A DNA stretch of 7,506 nucleotides from NCBI GenBank assembly GCA_045403155.1, contig JAXIPB010000235.1:1-7506 (forward strand). Reading direction: 5' to 3'. The translations under genes and the position numbers were made by a program. The DNA comes from JAXIPB01 sp045403155. GTDB lineage: Bacteria > Actinomycetota > Actinomycetes > Mycobacteriales > Micromonosporaceae. The stretch's first letter is position 1; each line of letters begins with the position of its first letter. This document shows positions 1-6,113 of the stretch, piece after piece. The notes beneath the pieces were generated by a model. The model saw only the letters and a list, made by a program, of their open reading frames with translations, did no database searches and was not told the origin of the DNA.

Positions 1-846
1 GATCGCCGGCTCCGAGCCGGGGTGCGGGGCGAGCCAGAAGTCGGCGTGGGTGGCTGTGTTGGACAGCCGGGTGTCGAAAACGATCAGCTTGGCGCCGCGC
101 TGCTTTGCCTCCCTCACCCGCTGCGCGTGCGGGTTGAAGTAGTGACCGGCCTCCAGATGCGAGCTGATCAGCAGGATCACGTCGGCGTTGGCATGGTCCG
201 GGCTGGGCCGGTCAATCCCGGTCCAGAGGTGGTATCCGGCCCGGGCACCGCTGGAGCACACGTTGGTGTGCGAGTTGTGCCCGTCCACGCCCCAGCTGGC
301 CAGCACTCGCTCGGTGAAGCCGTCCTCTCCGGGCCGCCCCACGTGGTACATGATCTCGTTGCGTCGGTCTTCGGCTATCGCCGCTCGGATCCGGCCGGCG
401 ATGTCGTCGAGCGCCTCATCCCAGCTTGTCGGCTCCCACCGGCCCTCGCCGCGGGCGCCGACCCGCTTGAGCGGGTGCAGGATCCGGTCCGGGTCGGTGA
501 TCTGGTTGATGGTGGCCGGACCCTTGGCGCAGTTGCGTCCCCGCGAGCCGGGATGCTCCGGGTTGCCCTCGAACTTGCGCACCTGGCCGGAGTCGCGGTC
601 GACGTAGGCGAGCAGGCCGCACGCCGACTCGCAGTTGAAGCAGGTAGTGGGCACAAGCATGTAGCGCCGCTCGGTCGGCTTTGGCCAGTCGCGTGAATCC
701 AGCTCGACCCACTCGTCCCAGCGTTCCTTCGGCGGGAACGCGGCCAGGTGAACCCGGCTGGGACCCTGGTAGAACGTCTCGCCGCGGGCCGTCGCCTCCG
801 CCCGGGCCGCGCTGACCCTACTGGCGATCTCGTCAACACGGCTCAC
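1..846 (-). CDS. Molybdopterin (Mo-bisMGD) oxidoreductase catalytic subunit, SoeA/PsrA-like, C-terminus cut by window edge
   Basis: Only the first 282 residues are visible; the frame is open to base 1. Conserved features of the DMSO-reductase superfamily are present: an N-terminal 4Fe-4S site C69-x2-C72-x3-C76 with fourth cysteine C106, the lysine two residues after it (K108, in CAKG), and C197 in NVCSSGARAG, where formate dehydrogenase has selenocysteine and polysulfide/thiosulfate reductases have the Mo-ligating cysteine. The start is GTG at 846: it has an AGGAGGT ribosome site 6 bases upstream that overlaps the stop of the preceding gene. The N-terminus is hydrophilic, with no twin-arginine signal or membrane segment, so a cytoplasmic location is inferred. 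It is the third gene of the arsR operon and would receive or give electrons through the adjacent Fe-S/NrfD protein. Substrate is not provable from sequence; sulfite oxidation is favoured by the sulfur-gene neighbours and missing Tat signal. Thiosulfate/polysulfide reductase or formate dehydrogenase are alternatives. The family call is secure, the substrate is not. Confidence 0.9.
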   Translation of the reverse strand, partial: MSRVDEIASRVSAARAEATARGETFYQGPSRVHLAAFPPKERWDEWVELDSRDWPKPTERRYMLVPTTCFNCESACGLLAYVDRDSGQVRKFEGNPEHPGSRGRNCAKGPATINQITDPDRILHPLKRVGARGEGRWEPTSWDEALDDIAGRIRAAIAEDRRNEIMYHVGRPGEDGFTERVLASWGVDGHNSHTNVCSSGARAGYHLWTGIDRPSPDHANADVILLISSHLEAGHYFNPHAQRVREAKQRGAKLIVFDTRLSNTATHADFWLAPHPGSEPAI

Positions 847-850
847 GGCC

Positions 851-857
851 ACCTCCT
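851..857 (-). promoter_or_regulatory. Strong ribosome binding site deciding the GTG start of the molybdoenzyme
   Basis: On the minus strand the bases read AGGAGGT, 6 bases before the GTG at 846. The site shares bases with the TAG stop (858-856) of the upstream Fe-S/NrfD gene, which suggests translational coupling. It supports GTG over the next in-frame ATG (residue 63), which would leave only six residues before the Fe-S cysteines. Confidence 0.75.
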
Positions 858-2424
858 ACGCGAGCGGAACCGACTGGCCCGACTGCACATACGCGTGCTC
901 GTGCCCGGCAAGGCCGATGAGGGCGACGATCGCCACGGCCACCGCGAGCCAGCCACCGGCCCACGGCGTGAGCAGGCCCAGCGCGGTCAGGCAAAGCCCT
1001 ACCCAGAAGAAGCCGCGGTAGCGCCCGCCGGTCATCGCGTGCGTCGCGAGCCGGGCATGCGCGGTCACGTGCGGCAGCGTGACCTCGCCAAGCACGAAGA
1101 GCAGGTGGGCCAGCGCCGCGACGCCGACCAGCCAACCCAGCGCGCCGGCGGCATCGGTGTCGTGCCGCAACATCGCCACCGGCAGCATCACCGCGGCACC
1201 GGCGAGGACCGCCTGCACCGCGAGGTGCGGTGGCAGCAGCGGGCTTTGCCACAGGTCCCGCGCCTTGGCCTGGGCGAACAGGTACGCAGTGTAGACGGCG
1301 GCGAGCAGGGCCAAGGGCAGCCCAGCCGCCGCAACGCCCGCCCGCATCCCTGCGGAGCCAAGGATGCCGGCCAGCAGGTGCAGCCCGAGTACTCCGGCGT
1401 ACCCGCCGAGGATGATGCCGCCACGGACCAGCCACGACCGCCACTGCGGCCGGGTCAGGATCAGGTAGAACCGCTCCGGATGCTCCAGGTCCCAGATGAG
1501 CAGACCGGCGGTGATCGCCAGGAAGGCGGCGGCGACCAACGGGGCCGACCAGACCCACAGTGGGTTGGTGGCGTCGAGCCGGCCCGCGATCACAAGCAGC
1601 AGCGGCACGAGGTAGGCGCCGGCCGCGATGCCCTTGGTCCAGGTGTAGGCACTGACCCGCCAGTCCCAGGGTGCGCGGTGCGCGACGTCGTACGAGATGA
1701 TCGCGGCCGCGCTGCTGGATTGGGTCGCGGTCGGCCCCTGCACGATGTGCGGCCCGGACGGTTGCTGCGCCCACGCGTACGTGTCGCCGGCGGGCCGGGC
1801 GGCCGCGAGCGGGTCCAAGGTGGCTTGGGTGGCGCCCTTGTAGAACAGCTTGGGCCGGGTGCCCTTCTCAGGCCGACGCACGCTCACCGGCTCACGATTG
1901 ACGATCTTCGCCACCGCCGAGCCCGGATCGTTAAGATCCCCGACCATGATGGCCTGGGTTGGGCAGACGACCACACACGCCGGCTCGAGACCCACCTCCA
2001 GGCGGTGGGCGCAGAAGTTGCATTTTTCAGCGCAGTGGTCGTCCGGATTGATGAAGATCGCGTCATACGGGCAGGCGGCGATGCAGGCCTTGCAGCCGAT
2101 GCAGACCTCTTTGTCGAAGTCGACGATGCCGTCGGGGCGGGTGAACATCGCGCCGGTGGGGCAGGCCGCTACGCAGGGCGCGTCGGCGCACTGGTTGCAC
2201 CGGGTCACCTGAAACGCCCGCCGGGCCTGCGGGAAGGCACCCACATCGACGCTCTTAACGAACGTGCGGGTGACCGACAGCGGCACCTCGTTCTCCGACT
2301 TGCACGCGGTCGTGCAGGCGTGGCAGCCGATGCACTTGGTCTGGTCGATGACCTTGGCCCAGGAACTGGGGCGCCCGACACCGATGGTTCCGGCGATGAC
2401 CTGCGGAGCGGACGACTGCGGCAT
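856..2424 (-). CDS. Fused 4Fe-4S electron-transfer subunit (NrfC/PsrB-like) and NrfD/PsrC-like membrane subunit
   Basis: This 522-residue protein joins two subunits that are usually separate. Residues 1-200 are a ferredoxin-like domain with four cysteine groups: C31/C34/C37/C41 (CIGCHACTTAC), C76/C79/C84/C88, C108/C111/C114/C118, and C135/C138/C150/C154 with an extra C131. This is the usual four-cluster wire of complex iron-sulfur molybdoenzymes. Residues 200-245 are a Pro/Ala/Gln-rich linker. Residues 245-515 are NrfD-like, opening with WDWRVSAYTWTKGIAAGAYL, the typical first-helix motif, followed by about eight hydrophobic segments (roughly 264-281, 290-311, 333-355, 364-384, 400-418, 427-448, 470-487, 491-507). 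The expected role is to pass electrons between the molybdenum subunit and the menaquinone pool. The ATG at 2424 has a purine-rich GGGGAGAGAG just upstream and lies 13 bases after the arsR stop; the molybdoenzyme starts 9 bases after this stop. No signal peptide is seen. Family assignment is firm; the fusion appears genuine because a single frame spans it. Confidence 0.93.
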   Translation of the reverse strand: MPQSSAPQVIAGTIGVGRPSSWAKVIDQTKCIGCHACTTACKSENEVPLSVTRTFVKSVDVGAFPQARRAFQVTRCNQCADAPCVAACPTGAMFTRPDGIVDFDKEVCIGCKACIAACPYDAIFINPDDHCAEKCNFCAHRLEVGLEPACVVVCPTQAIMVGDLNDPGSAVAKIVNREPVSVRRPEKGTRPKLFYKGATQATLDPLAAARPAGDTYAWAQQPSGPHIVQGPTATQSSSAAAIISYDVAHRAPWDWRVSAYTWTKGIAAGAYLVPLLLVIAGRLDATNPLWVWSAPLVAAAFLAITAGLLIWDLEHPERFYLILTRPQWRSWLVRGGIILGGYAGVLGLHLLAGILGSAGMRAGVAAAGLPLALLAAVYTAYLFAQAKARDLWQSPLLPPHLAVQAVLAGAAVMLPVAMLRHDTDAAGALGWLVGVAALAHLLFVLGEVTLPHVTAHARLATHAMTGGRYRGFFWVGLCLTALGLLTPWAGGWLAVAVAIVALIGLAGHEHAYVQSGQSVPLA

Positions 2425-2437
2425 GCTCTCTCCCCGG

Positions 2438-2767
2438 CTAGTGATCAGAGCCTGTGGAAACGAGTAGGCGTGCCCGGTTCTGCACGCTGGCGCAGACGAT
2501 TTCGCAGAGCTGCTCGATGCTCTTCTCCACCACGCGGTAACGGACCTGGTTGCCGGACCGGCGGCGGGCCAGGATGCCGCCGAGGGTCAGCCGACGCAGG
2601 TGCTGGGACGCGTTGGCCATGGAGATCGCGGCGGCCTCGGCGAGCTCCCCAACGGGGCACTCGCCATGCTCCAGCAGCAGGCTGAGCAGGTGAAGCCGGG
2701 TCGGGTCGCCGAGTAGGGCGAATCGGGCGGCGGTTTCCTCCAGCACCGGGCCGGGACTAATGGCCAT
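2438..2767 (-). CDS. ArsR/SmtB-family winged-helix repressor
   Basis: 109 residues from the ATG at 2767, a normal ArsR length. It has the family LGDPTRL motif (19-25), a recognition helix around SMANASQHLRRL (49-60) and a basic beta-wing (ILARRRSGNQVRYRV, 65-79). Cysteines are C37 (in GECPVGEL, at the N-terminal end of helix 3) plus C88 and C92 in the C-terminal helix. The classical ELCVCDL metal motif is absent, since Pro and Gly replace the two cysteines. A TTG at 2773 is an alternative start, but neither start has a ribosome site; a TTGACT/TAGCGT promoter places +1 on the A of the 2767 ATG, so a leaderless message is favoured. It is first in the operon with the Fe-S/NrfD and molybdoenzyme genes and divergent from the persulfide dioxygenase-like gene, so it probably controls both. 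The inducer is unknown: persulfide sensing as in SqrR/BigR is suggested by context, metal sensing is the alternative. Confidence 0.92.
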   Translation of the reverse strand: MAISPGPVLEETAARFALLGDPTRLHLLSLLLEHGECPVGELAEAAAISMANASQHLRRLTLGGILARRRSGNQVRYRVVEKSIEQLCEIVCASVQNRARLLVSTGSDH

Positions 2768-2802
2768 GGACAAACGCTATGCGCAAGCGTTCAATTAGTC
2801 AA
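2767..2802 (-). promoter_or_regulatory. Predicted promoter of the arsR-NrfD-molybdoenzyme operon, leaderless
   Basis: Minus-strand -35 TTGACT (2802-2797), a 17-base spacer, then -10 TAGCGT (2779-2774), which matches the actinobacterial TANNNT pattern. Six bases separate the -10 box from the A of the arsR ATG at 2767, the spacing expected of a transcription start. The message would therefore begin at the start codon, which fits the lack of any Shine-Dalgarno sequence. Confidence 0.6.
2773..2791. promoter_or_regulatory. Candidate ArsR operator: perfect 6-bp inverted repeat with 7-base spacer
   Basis: AACGCT (2773-2778) and AGCGTT (2786-2791) are exact inverted repeats around ATGCGCA. The site covers the -10 box and part of the spacer of the minus-strand promoter and lies just upstream of the plus-strand -10, so one bound dimer could block both. 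Assignment to the neighbouring ArsR protein is inference from position. Confidence 0.5.
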
Positions 2803-2805
2803 TTA
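2791..2805. repeat. Tandem direct repeat TCAATTA x2 in the divergent promoter region
   Basis: TCAATTA occurs at 2791-2797 and again at 2799-2805, an 8-base period. It overlaps the minus-strand -35 box and abuts the plus-strand -10 box. It is the most AT-rich patch in this GC-rich window. It could be a second regulator site or just promoter composition. Confidence 0.35.
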
Positions 2806-2832
2806 AAATAGTCACCAGTATCAGGCGGTGAG
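2804..2832 (+). promoter_or_regulatory. Predicted -10 box and ribosome site for the persulfide dioxygenase-rhodanese gene
   Basis: TAAAAT at 2804-2809 fits TANNNT. No good -35 box is visible 16-19 bases upstream, where the inverted repeat lies. A start near 2816 would give a leader of about 19 bases containing AGGCGGTGAG (2823-2832) before the ATG at 2835. The promoter is probably weak or regulator-dependent. Confidence 0.45.
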
Positions 2833-2834
2833 TC

Positions 2835-4223
2835 ATGGACTTCGAGATCTTCAACACCCCGGGGCTCGGCGACAGCAGCTATCTGCTGCGCTCGGGCGAC
2901 GAGGGGGTCCTCATCGATCCCCAGCGCGACGCATGGCGGTTCCTCGCCGCGGCCGATCGGATGGGTGTGCGCATCCGTACGGTTCTGGAAACCCACGTCC
3001 ACAACGACTACGTCTCCGGCGCCCACGAGGTCCGCGCCGCCACCGGCGCCGAACTGGTGCTACCGGCCCGCGGTGGCTACGAGTTCAAGTACCGGCCGGC
3101 CGACGAGGGCGACGAAGTCACCGTCGGGAACACACGTCTGGTCGCGCTATCCACCCCCGGGCACACGCCCGAACACCTCGCCTGGCTGGCCTACGATGCC
3201 GTCCAGCCGGAACCTCACGCGCTGTTCAGCGGCGGCAGCCTGCTCGTCGGCAGCGCGGGCCGAACCGACCTGCTCGGCGCCGCGTTCACGGACGTGCTGA
3301 CCCGCGACCAGTACCAGACGCTATCCCGGCTGGCGAAACTCCCCGACGACGTGGTGGTGCTGCCGACCCACGGCGCCGGCAGCTTCTGCGTCGCCGCCAT
3401 GCCGACCACCAAACCCACGTCGGTCATCGGCGACGAACGCACCCGCAACCCGCTACTGACCGCGACCGACCTGACCAGCTTCACCGCGGAGCTGTCCGGA
3501 GAACTGATGGCCTATCCGAGTTACTACGCGCACATGGCGCCGATCAACCGGTCCGGCGCGGAGGTGTTGGGTTCGTTGCCACGCCCGCCGGAGGTCTCGC
3601 CTGAGGTGGTGGCGGACGCTGCCCGCAGCGGCGTCTGGGTGGTCGACGCCCGCGACCGCGACGCGTACGCGGCGGCCCATGTCCCCGGCTCGGTGAACAT
3701 CGAGCTCAATTCCGGCTTCGCCAGCTACGTGGGATGGCTGCTGCCGTTCAACGCTCCCATCTTGCTGATCTTGCCGGAGCCGGCGGACGAGTCAGCGGCT
3801 GACGCGATGACCCAGCTCATCCGGATCGGCTGGAGCCACATCGTCGGGCATCTTCCCGGTGGCATCGGGCGGTGGCGCGGGTACGGCGGAGCTGTCGCGA
3901 GATACGACGTGGTCAGCGCCGACGACCTCTGTGATGCCCACACCCGGGGTGAGCATCCGGTAGTTCTCGACGTGCGCCAGGAGTTGGAGTGGACCTGGGG
4001 GACGATCCCGGACAGTCACACGATCTTCGTGTCCGACCTGCCGGGACGCCTCGACCAGCTGCCCCGCACTGACCCGGTCTGGGTCATCTGCTCCAACGGG
4101 CACCGCGCGTCGATCGCGGCGAGCCTGCTCGACCGGGCCGGCATTCCGGTGCGTCTCGTCGGCAACGGAGGTGTGGGTGAATGGCGGGCGCGGTGTCGGT
4201 CTCTGCGGGGCGCAAGCGTCTAG
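2835..4223 (+). CDS. MBL-fold persulfide dioxygenase-like protein fused to two rhodanese domains (CstB-like layout)
   Basis: 462 residues. Residues 1-240 are a metallo-beta-lactamase domain of the ETHE1/glyoxalase II type: H54-x-H56-x-D58 (THVHNDY), H110 (PGHTPEH), GRTD with D145, H179 (PTHGAGSFC) and an ERTRNPLLT segment like that of ETHE1. Aligned to ETHE1, iron ligands H79 and H135 map to H54 and H110, but D154 (TGDAL) maps to G134 (SGGSL), so the standard 2-His-1-Asp triad looks incomplete. Residues 253-350 form a rhodanese fold (VVDARDRDAYAAAHVPGSVNI) with no cysteine in the catalytic loop (ILPEPADES), so it is likely inactive. Residues 356-455 form a second rhodanese with C419 in the loop CSNGHR. 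This order matches CstB of Staphylococcus, which oxidises low-molecular-weight persulfides and makes thiosulfate. In an actinobacterium mycothiol persulfide is a reasonable substrate, by inference. It is cytoplasmic, with no signal. It is divergent from arsR and overlaps the SulP gene by 43 bases. Confidence 0.9.
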   Translation: MDFEIFNTPGLGDSSYLLRSGDEGVLIDPQRDAWRFLAAADRMGVRIRTVLETHVHNDYVSGAHEVRAATGAELVLPARGGYEFKYRPADEGDEVTVGNTRLVALSTPGHTPEHLAWLAYDAVQPEPHALFSGGSLLVGSAGRTDLLGAAFTDVLTRDQYQTLSRLAKLPDDVVVLPTHGAGSFCVAAMPTTKPTSVIGDERTRNPLLTATDLTSFTAELSGELMAYPSYYAHMAPINRSGAEVLGSLPRPPEVSPEVVADAARSGVWVVDARDRDAYAAAHVPGSVNIELNSGFASYVGWLLPFNAPILLILPEPADESAADAMTQLIRIGWSHIVGHLPGGIGRWRGYGGAVARYDVVSADDLCDAHTRGEHPVVLDVRQELEWTWGTIPDSHTIFVSDLPGRLDQLPRTDPVWVICSNGHRASIAASLLDRAGIPVRLVGNGGVGEWRARCRSLRGASV

Positions 4224-5806
4224 CCAGGCGCATGGCCGGCGCGGTGGGCCGAGGTTTGCGCGGCATGTCGCCGCGGCGCCTGTTGCAGGGCACCGTCGTC
4301 CACGACGGCGTCGCCGGCCTCACCGTAGCGCTCATCCTGGTCCCGCAGTCGCTGGCCTATGCACAGCTGGCCGGGCTGCCCCCCGAACGGGGGTTGTACG
4401 CCGCGGCGCTGGCGCCGATCGCCGCGGCATTCGCCGCCTCCTCGCCTTACCTGCAGACCGGCCCGACGGCGATCACATCACTGTTCGTTCTTGGGACGCT
4501 GAGCGCGTTCGCTCCGATCGGCGGGTCGGAGTATGTCGCGCTGGCCGCGCTGCTGGCCATCCTCGTTGGCGGATGGCGCATGCTGCTCGGGATGATCAAG
4601 GGCGGAACGCTCGCATACCTGATGTCACAGCCCGTACTGCTCGGCTTCACCGCCGGGGCCACGGTGCTCATCATCGCGTCACAGGTGCCGGCCGTGGTCG
4701 GCGTCGGGTCGAGCTCAAGCAACCCGCTGGTAAGCGGATGGGATGCCCTGCGAGGACTTCCCTCGTGGAGCCTGGCCGCGATCGCCTTCGCGCTGGCCGC
4801 GGCCCTCATCATCGTGCTGGGCAAGCGGATGTCGCCGCTGATTCCGGGGATCCTGATCGCGACGGTGGGTGCGATCGTGGTCAGTGTCCTCATTGGATAC
4901 GACGGCCCGACCGTAGGTCGCCTCCCCACCGCTCTGCCCGTTCTCAGCCTCGACCTGCCTTGGGCACATCTGCCGTCTCTACTGCTACCCGCGCTGGTTA
5001 TCGCGCTGATCGGGTTCGCCGAGCCGGCCGCGATCGCCAGGCAGTACGCGACGGCCGAGCGCCACCACTGGGATCCCAACCGGGAGATGGTCAGTCAGGG
5101 CCTCGCGAACCTGGCCGCAGGCCTGGGCGGCGGATACGCGGTCGGCGGCTCGTTCTCCCGTACCGCCCTCAACCGGCGCGCCGGTGCCCGAACCCGGGTC
5201 AGCGGCGCCCTGACCGGGCTGCTGGTGCTGGCGTTTCTGCCCGTCGCCGGGCTGCTGGAAAAGCTGCCCACGGCTGTGCTCGGCGCTGCGGTGATCGCAG
5301 CAGTGCTGCCGCTCCTCAACTTCGGCACTGCACGCGAGGTCTGGGCCTACTCGCGCCCTCAGGCGGCGGTGGCCGCGGCGACACTGCTGCTGTGTCTGAT
5401 GCTGGCGCCCCGCATTGACCGCGCCGTTCTGATCGGCATCGGCCTCGCCATCGCGGTCCACCTCTGGCGGGAGCTTCACGTCGATGTGCCCAGCTGGACC
5501 GAGGGCGAAACGCTGCACCTGCGACCCAGCGGGGTGCTCTATTTCGCCTCCGCGCCGCCGATCGAAGAGATGCTGACCCGGTCACTCGCCGAGCACCCCG
5601 ACGCGAGCCGGCTCGTCCTGCACTGCGACCGGCTCGGCCGGATCGACCTGACCGGGGCCCTGGCTCTTCAGGCGGTGCTGCGCGACGCGCAAACGGCCGG
5701 GCTGACCGTCGAGCTGGTAGATGTGACGCCGCAGGCGCGAAGACTCGTCTCCCGCGTCCTGCCCGACCTGGTTGCCCGGGGGCCGGGTGCTCCCAACGCA
5801 CAGTGA
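4181..5806 (+). CDS. SulP-family anion transporter with C-terminal STAS domain
   Basis: 541 residues, a normal SulP length. After a basic N-terminus (RKRLARR) comes the SulP signature AGLTVALILVPQSLAYAQLAG (45-65), then QTGPTAITS (92-100), GFAEPAAIARQYA (278-290) and GGSFSRTALNRRAGARTRVSG (322-342), within about 12-14 hydrophobic segments up to residue 430. Residues 438-536 are a STAS domain with IDLTGALAL (488-496); T491 sits where SpoIIAA-type domains carry the phosphorylated serine. The ATG at 4181 has GGAGGTG at 4167-4173, 7 bases before it, and lies inside the preceding gene, so translation is probably coupled. A second ATG at residue 19 is possible but lacks as good a ribosome site. SulP proteins carry sulfate, bicarbonate or other anions. 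Pairing with the persulfide dioxygenase-like gene favours sulfate, sulfite or thiosulfate, but direction and ion cannot be read from sequence. Confidence 0.93.
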   Translation: MAGAVSVSAGRKRLARRMAGAVGRGLRGMSPRRLLQGTVVHDGVAGLTVALILVPQSLAYAQLAGLPPERGLYAAALAPIAAAFAASSPYLQTGPTAITSLFVLGTLSAFAPIGGSEYVALAALLAILVGGWRMLLGMIKGGTLAYLMSQPVLLGFTAGATVLIIASQVPAVVGVGSSSSNPLVSGWDALRGLPSWSLAAIAFALAAALIIVLGKRMSPLIPGILIATVGAIVVSVLIGYDGPTVGRLPTALPVLSLDLPWAHLPSLLLPALVIALIGFAEPAAIARQYATAERHHWDPNREMVSQGLANLAAGLGGGYAVGGSFSRTALNRRAGARTRVSGALTGLLVLAFLPVAGLLEKLPTAVLGAAVIAAVLPLLNFGTAREVWAYSRPQAAVAAATLLLCLMLAPRIDRAVLIGIGLAIAVHLWRELHVDVPSWTEGETLHLRPSGVLYFASAPPIEEMLTRSLAEHPDASRLVLHCDRLGRIDLTGALALQAVLRDAQTAGLTVELVDVTPQARRLVSRVLPDLVARGPGAPNAQ

Positions 5807-5817
5807 GGACACGGCCT

Positions 5818-5910
5818 ATGGCGGAGGCGCACATGGGAGCCTCAGGCGGCACAGGATGCCCACGCGAACGCTACGGTTGGGTGCGCCTGCACATCCCGTT
5901 CGCCGTCTAA
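5818..5910 (+). CDS. Possible 30-residue small protein after SulP (unrecognised)
   Basis: An ATG at 5818 opens 30 codons (start MAEAHMGASG, end LHIPFAV) closed by TAA. GAGGAC just after the SulP stop gives a weak ribosome site about 9 bases upstream, and the gap to SulP is 11 bases. I recognise no family, no membrane segment and no metal motif; there is one cysteine (C14). The same frame stays open after the TAA to about 6080, so it may instead be the start of a decayed longer gene. It could easily be chance. Confidence 0.2.
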   Translation: MAEAHMGASGGTGCPRERYGWVRLHIPFAV

Positions 5911-6113
5911 TCGGGCGCAGCGTGTACCACTGATCTGATCGAGGAGCACAACCGCGCTGCCGGTTTGCGGCGTCCGCGGACGGATCTGCCGTCTTGGAGT
6001 GGTCACGTGCCCATTGTGGATAGATACTCTGGGCCGGCTCCCACTGCCATCGGGTATGGCATCCGGTTGCGTCTGGTCTGACGCCGCGGGACAACATTCG
6101 ACTGGTGTCGGCG

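Noticed and set aside
22..696. 224-codon plus-strand open frame at the left edge
   Set aside because: Antisense to the molybdoenzyme, whose minus-strand frame has all expected Fe-S and Mo-ligand residues. High GC makes long shadow frames common.
375..839. 154-codon minus-strand frame over the molybdoenzyme N-terminus
   Set aside because: Out of frame with the real gene and Arg/Ser/Pro-rich; the true frame starts at GTG 846 with a strong ribosome site.
748..2685. 645-codon plus-strand open frame
   Set aside because: It is the antisense shadow of the Fe-S/NrfD and arsR genes. Its translation is rich in Arg, Gly and Pro with no domain, while the minus strand shows clear cysteine motifs and helices.
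5971..5982. 12-bp palindrome CGTCCGCGGACG
   Set aside because: Short self-complementary GC strings are expected often in DNA of this composition, and no gene start or promoter lies beside it.
6024..6060. Possible promoter or copper-operator-like sequence (TAGATACT, GGGTATGG)
   Set aside because: No -35 box at proper spacing, no gene starting downstream, and no match to the CsoR-type palindrome.
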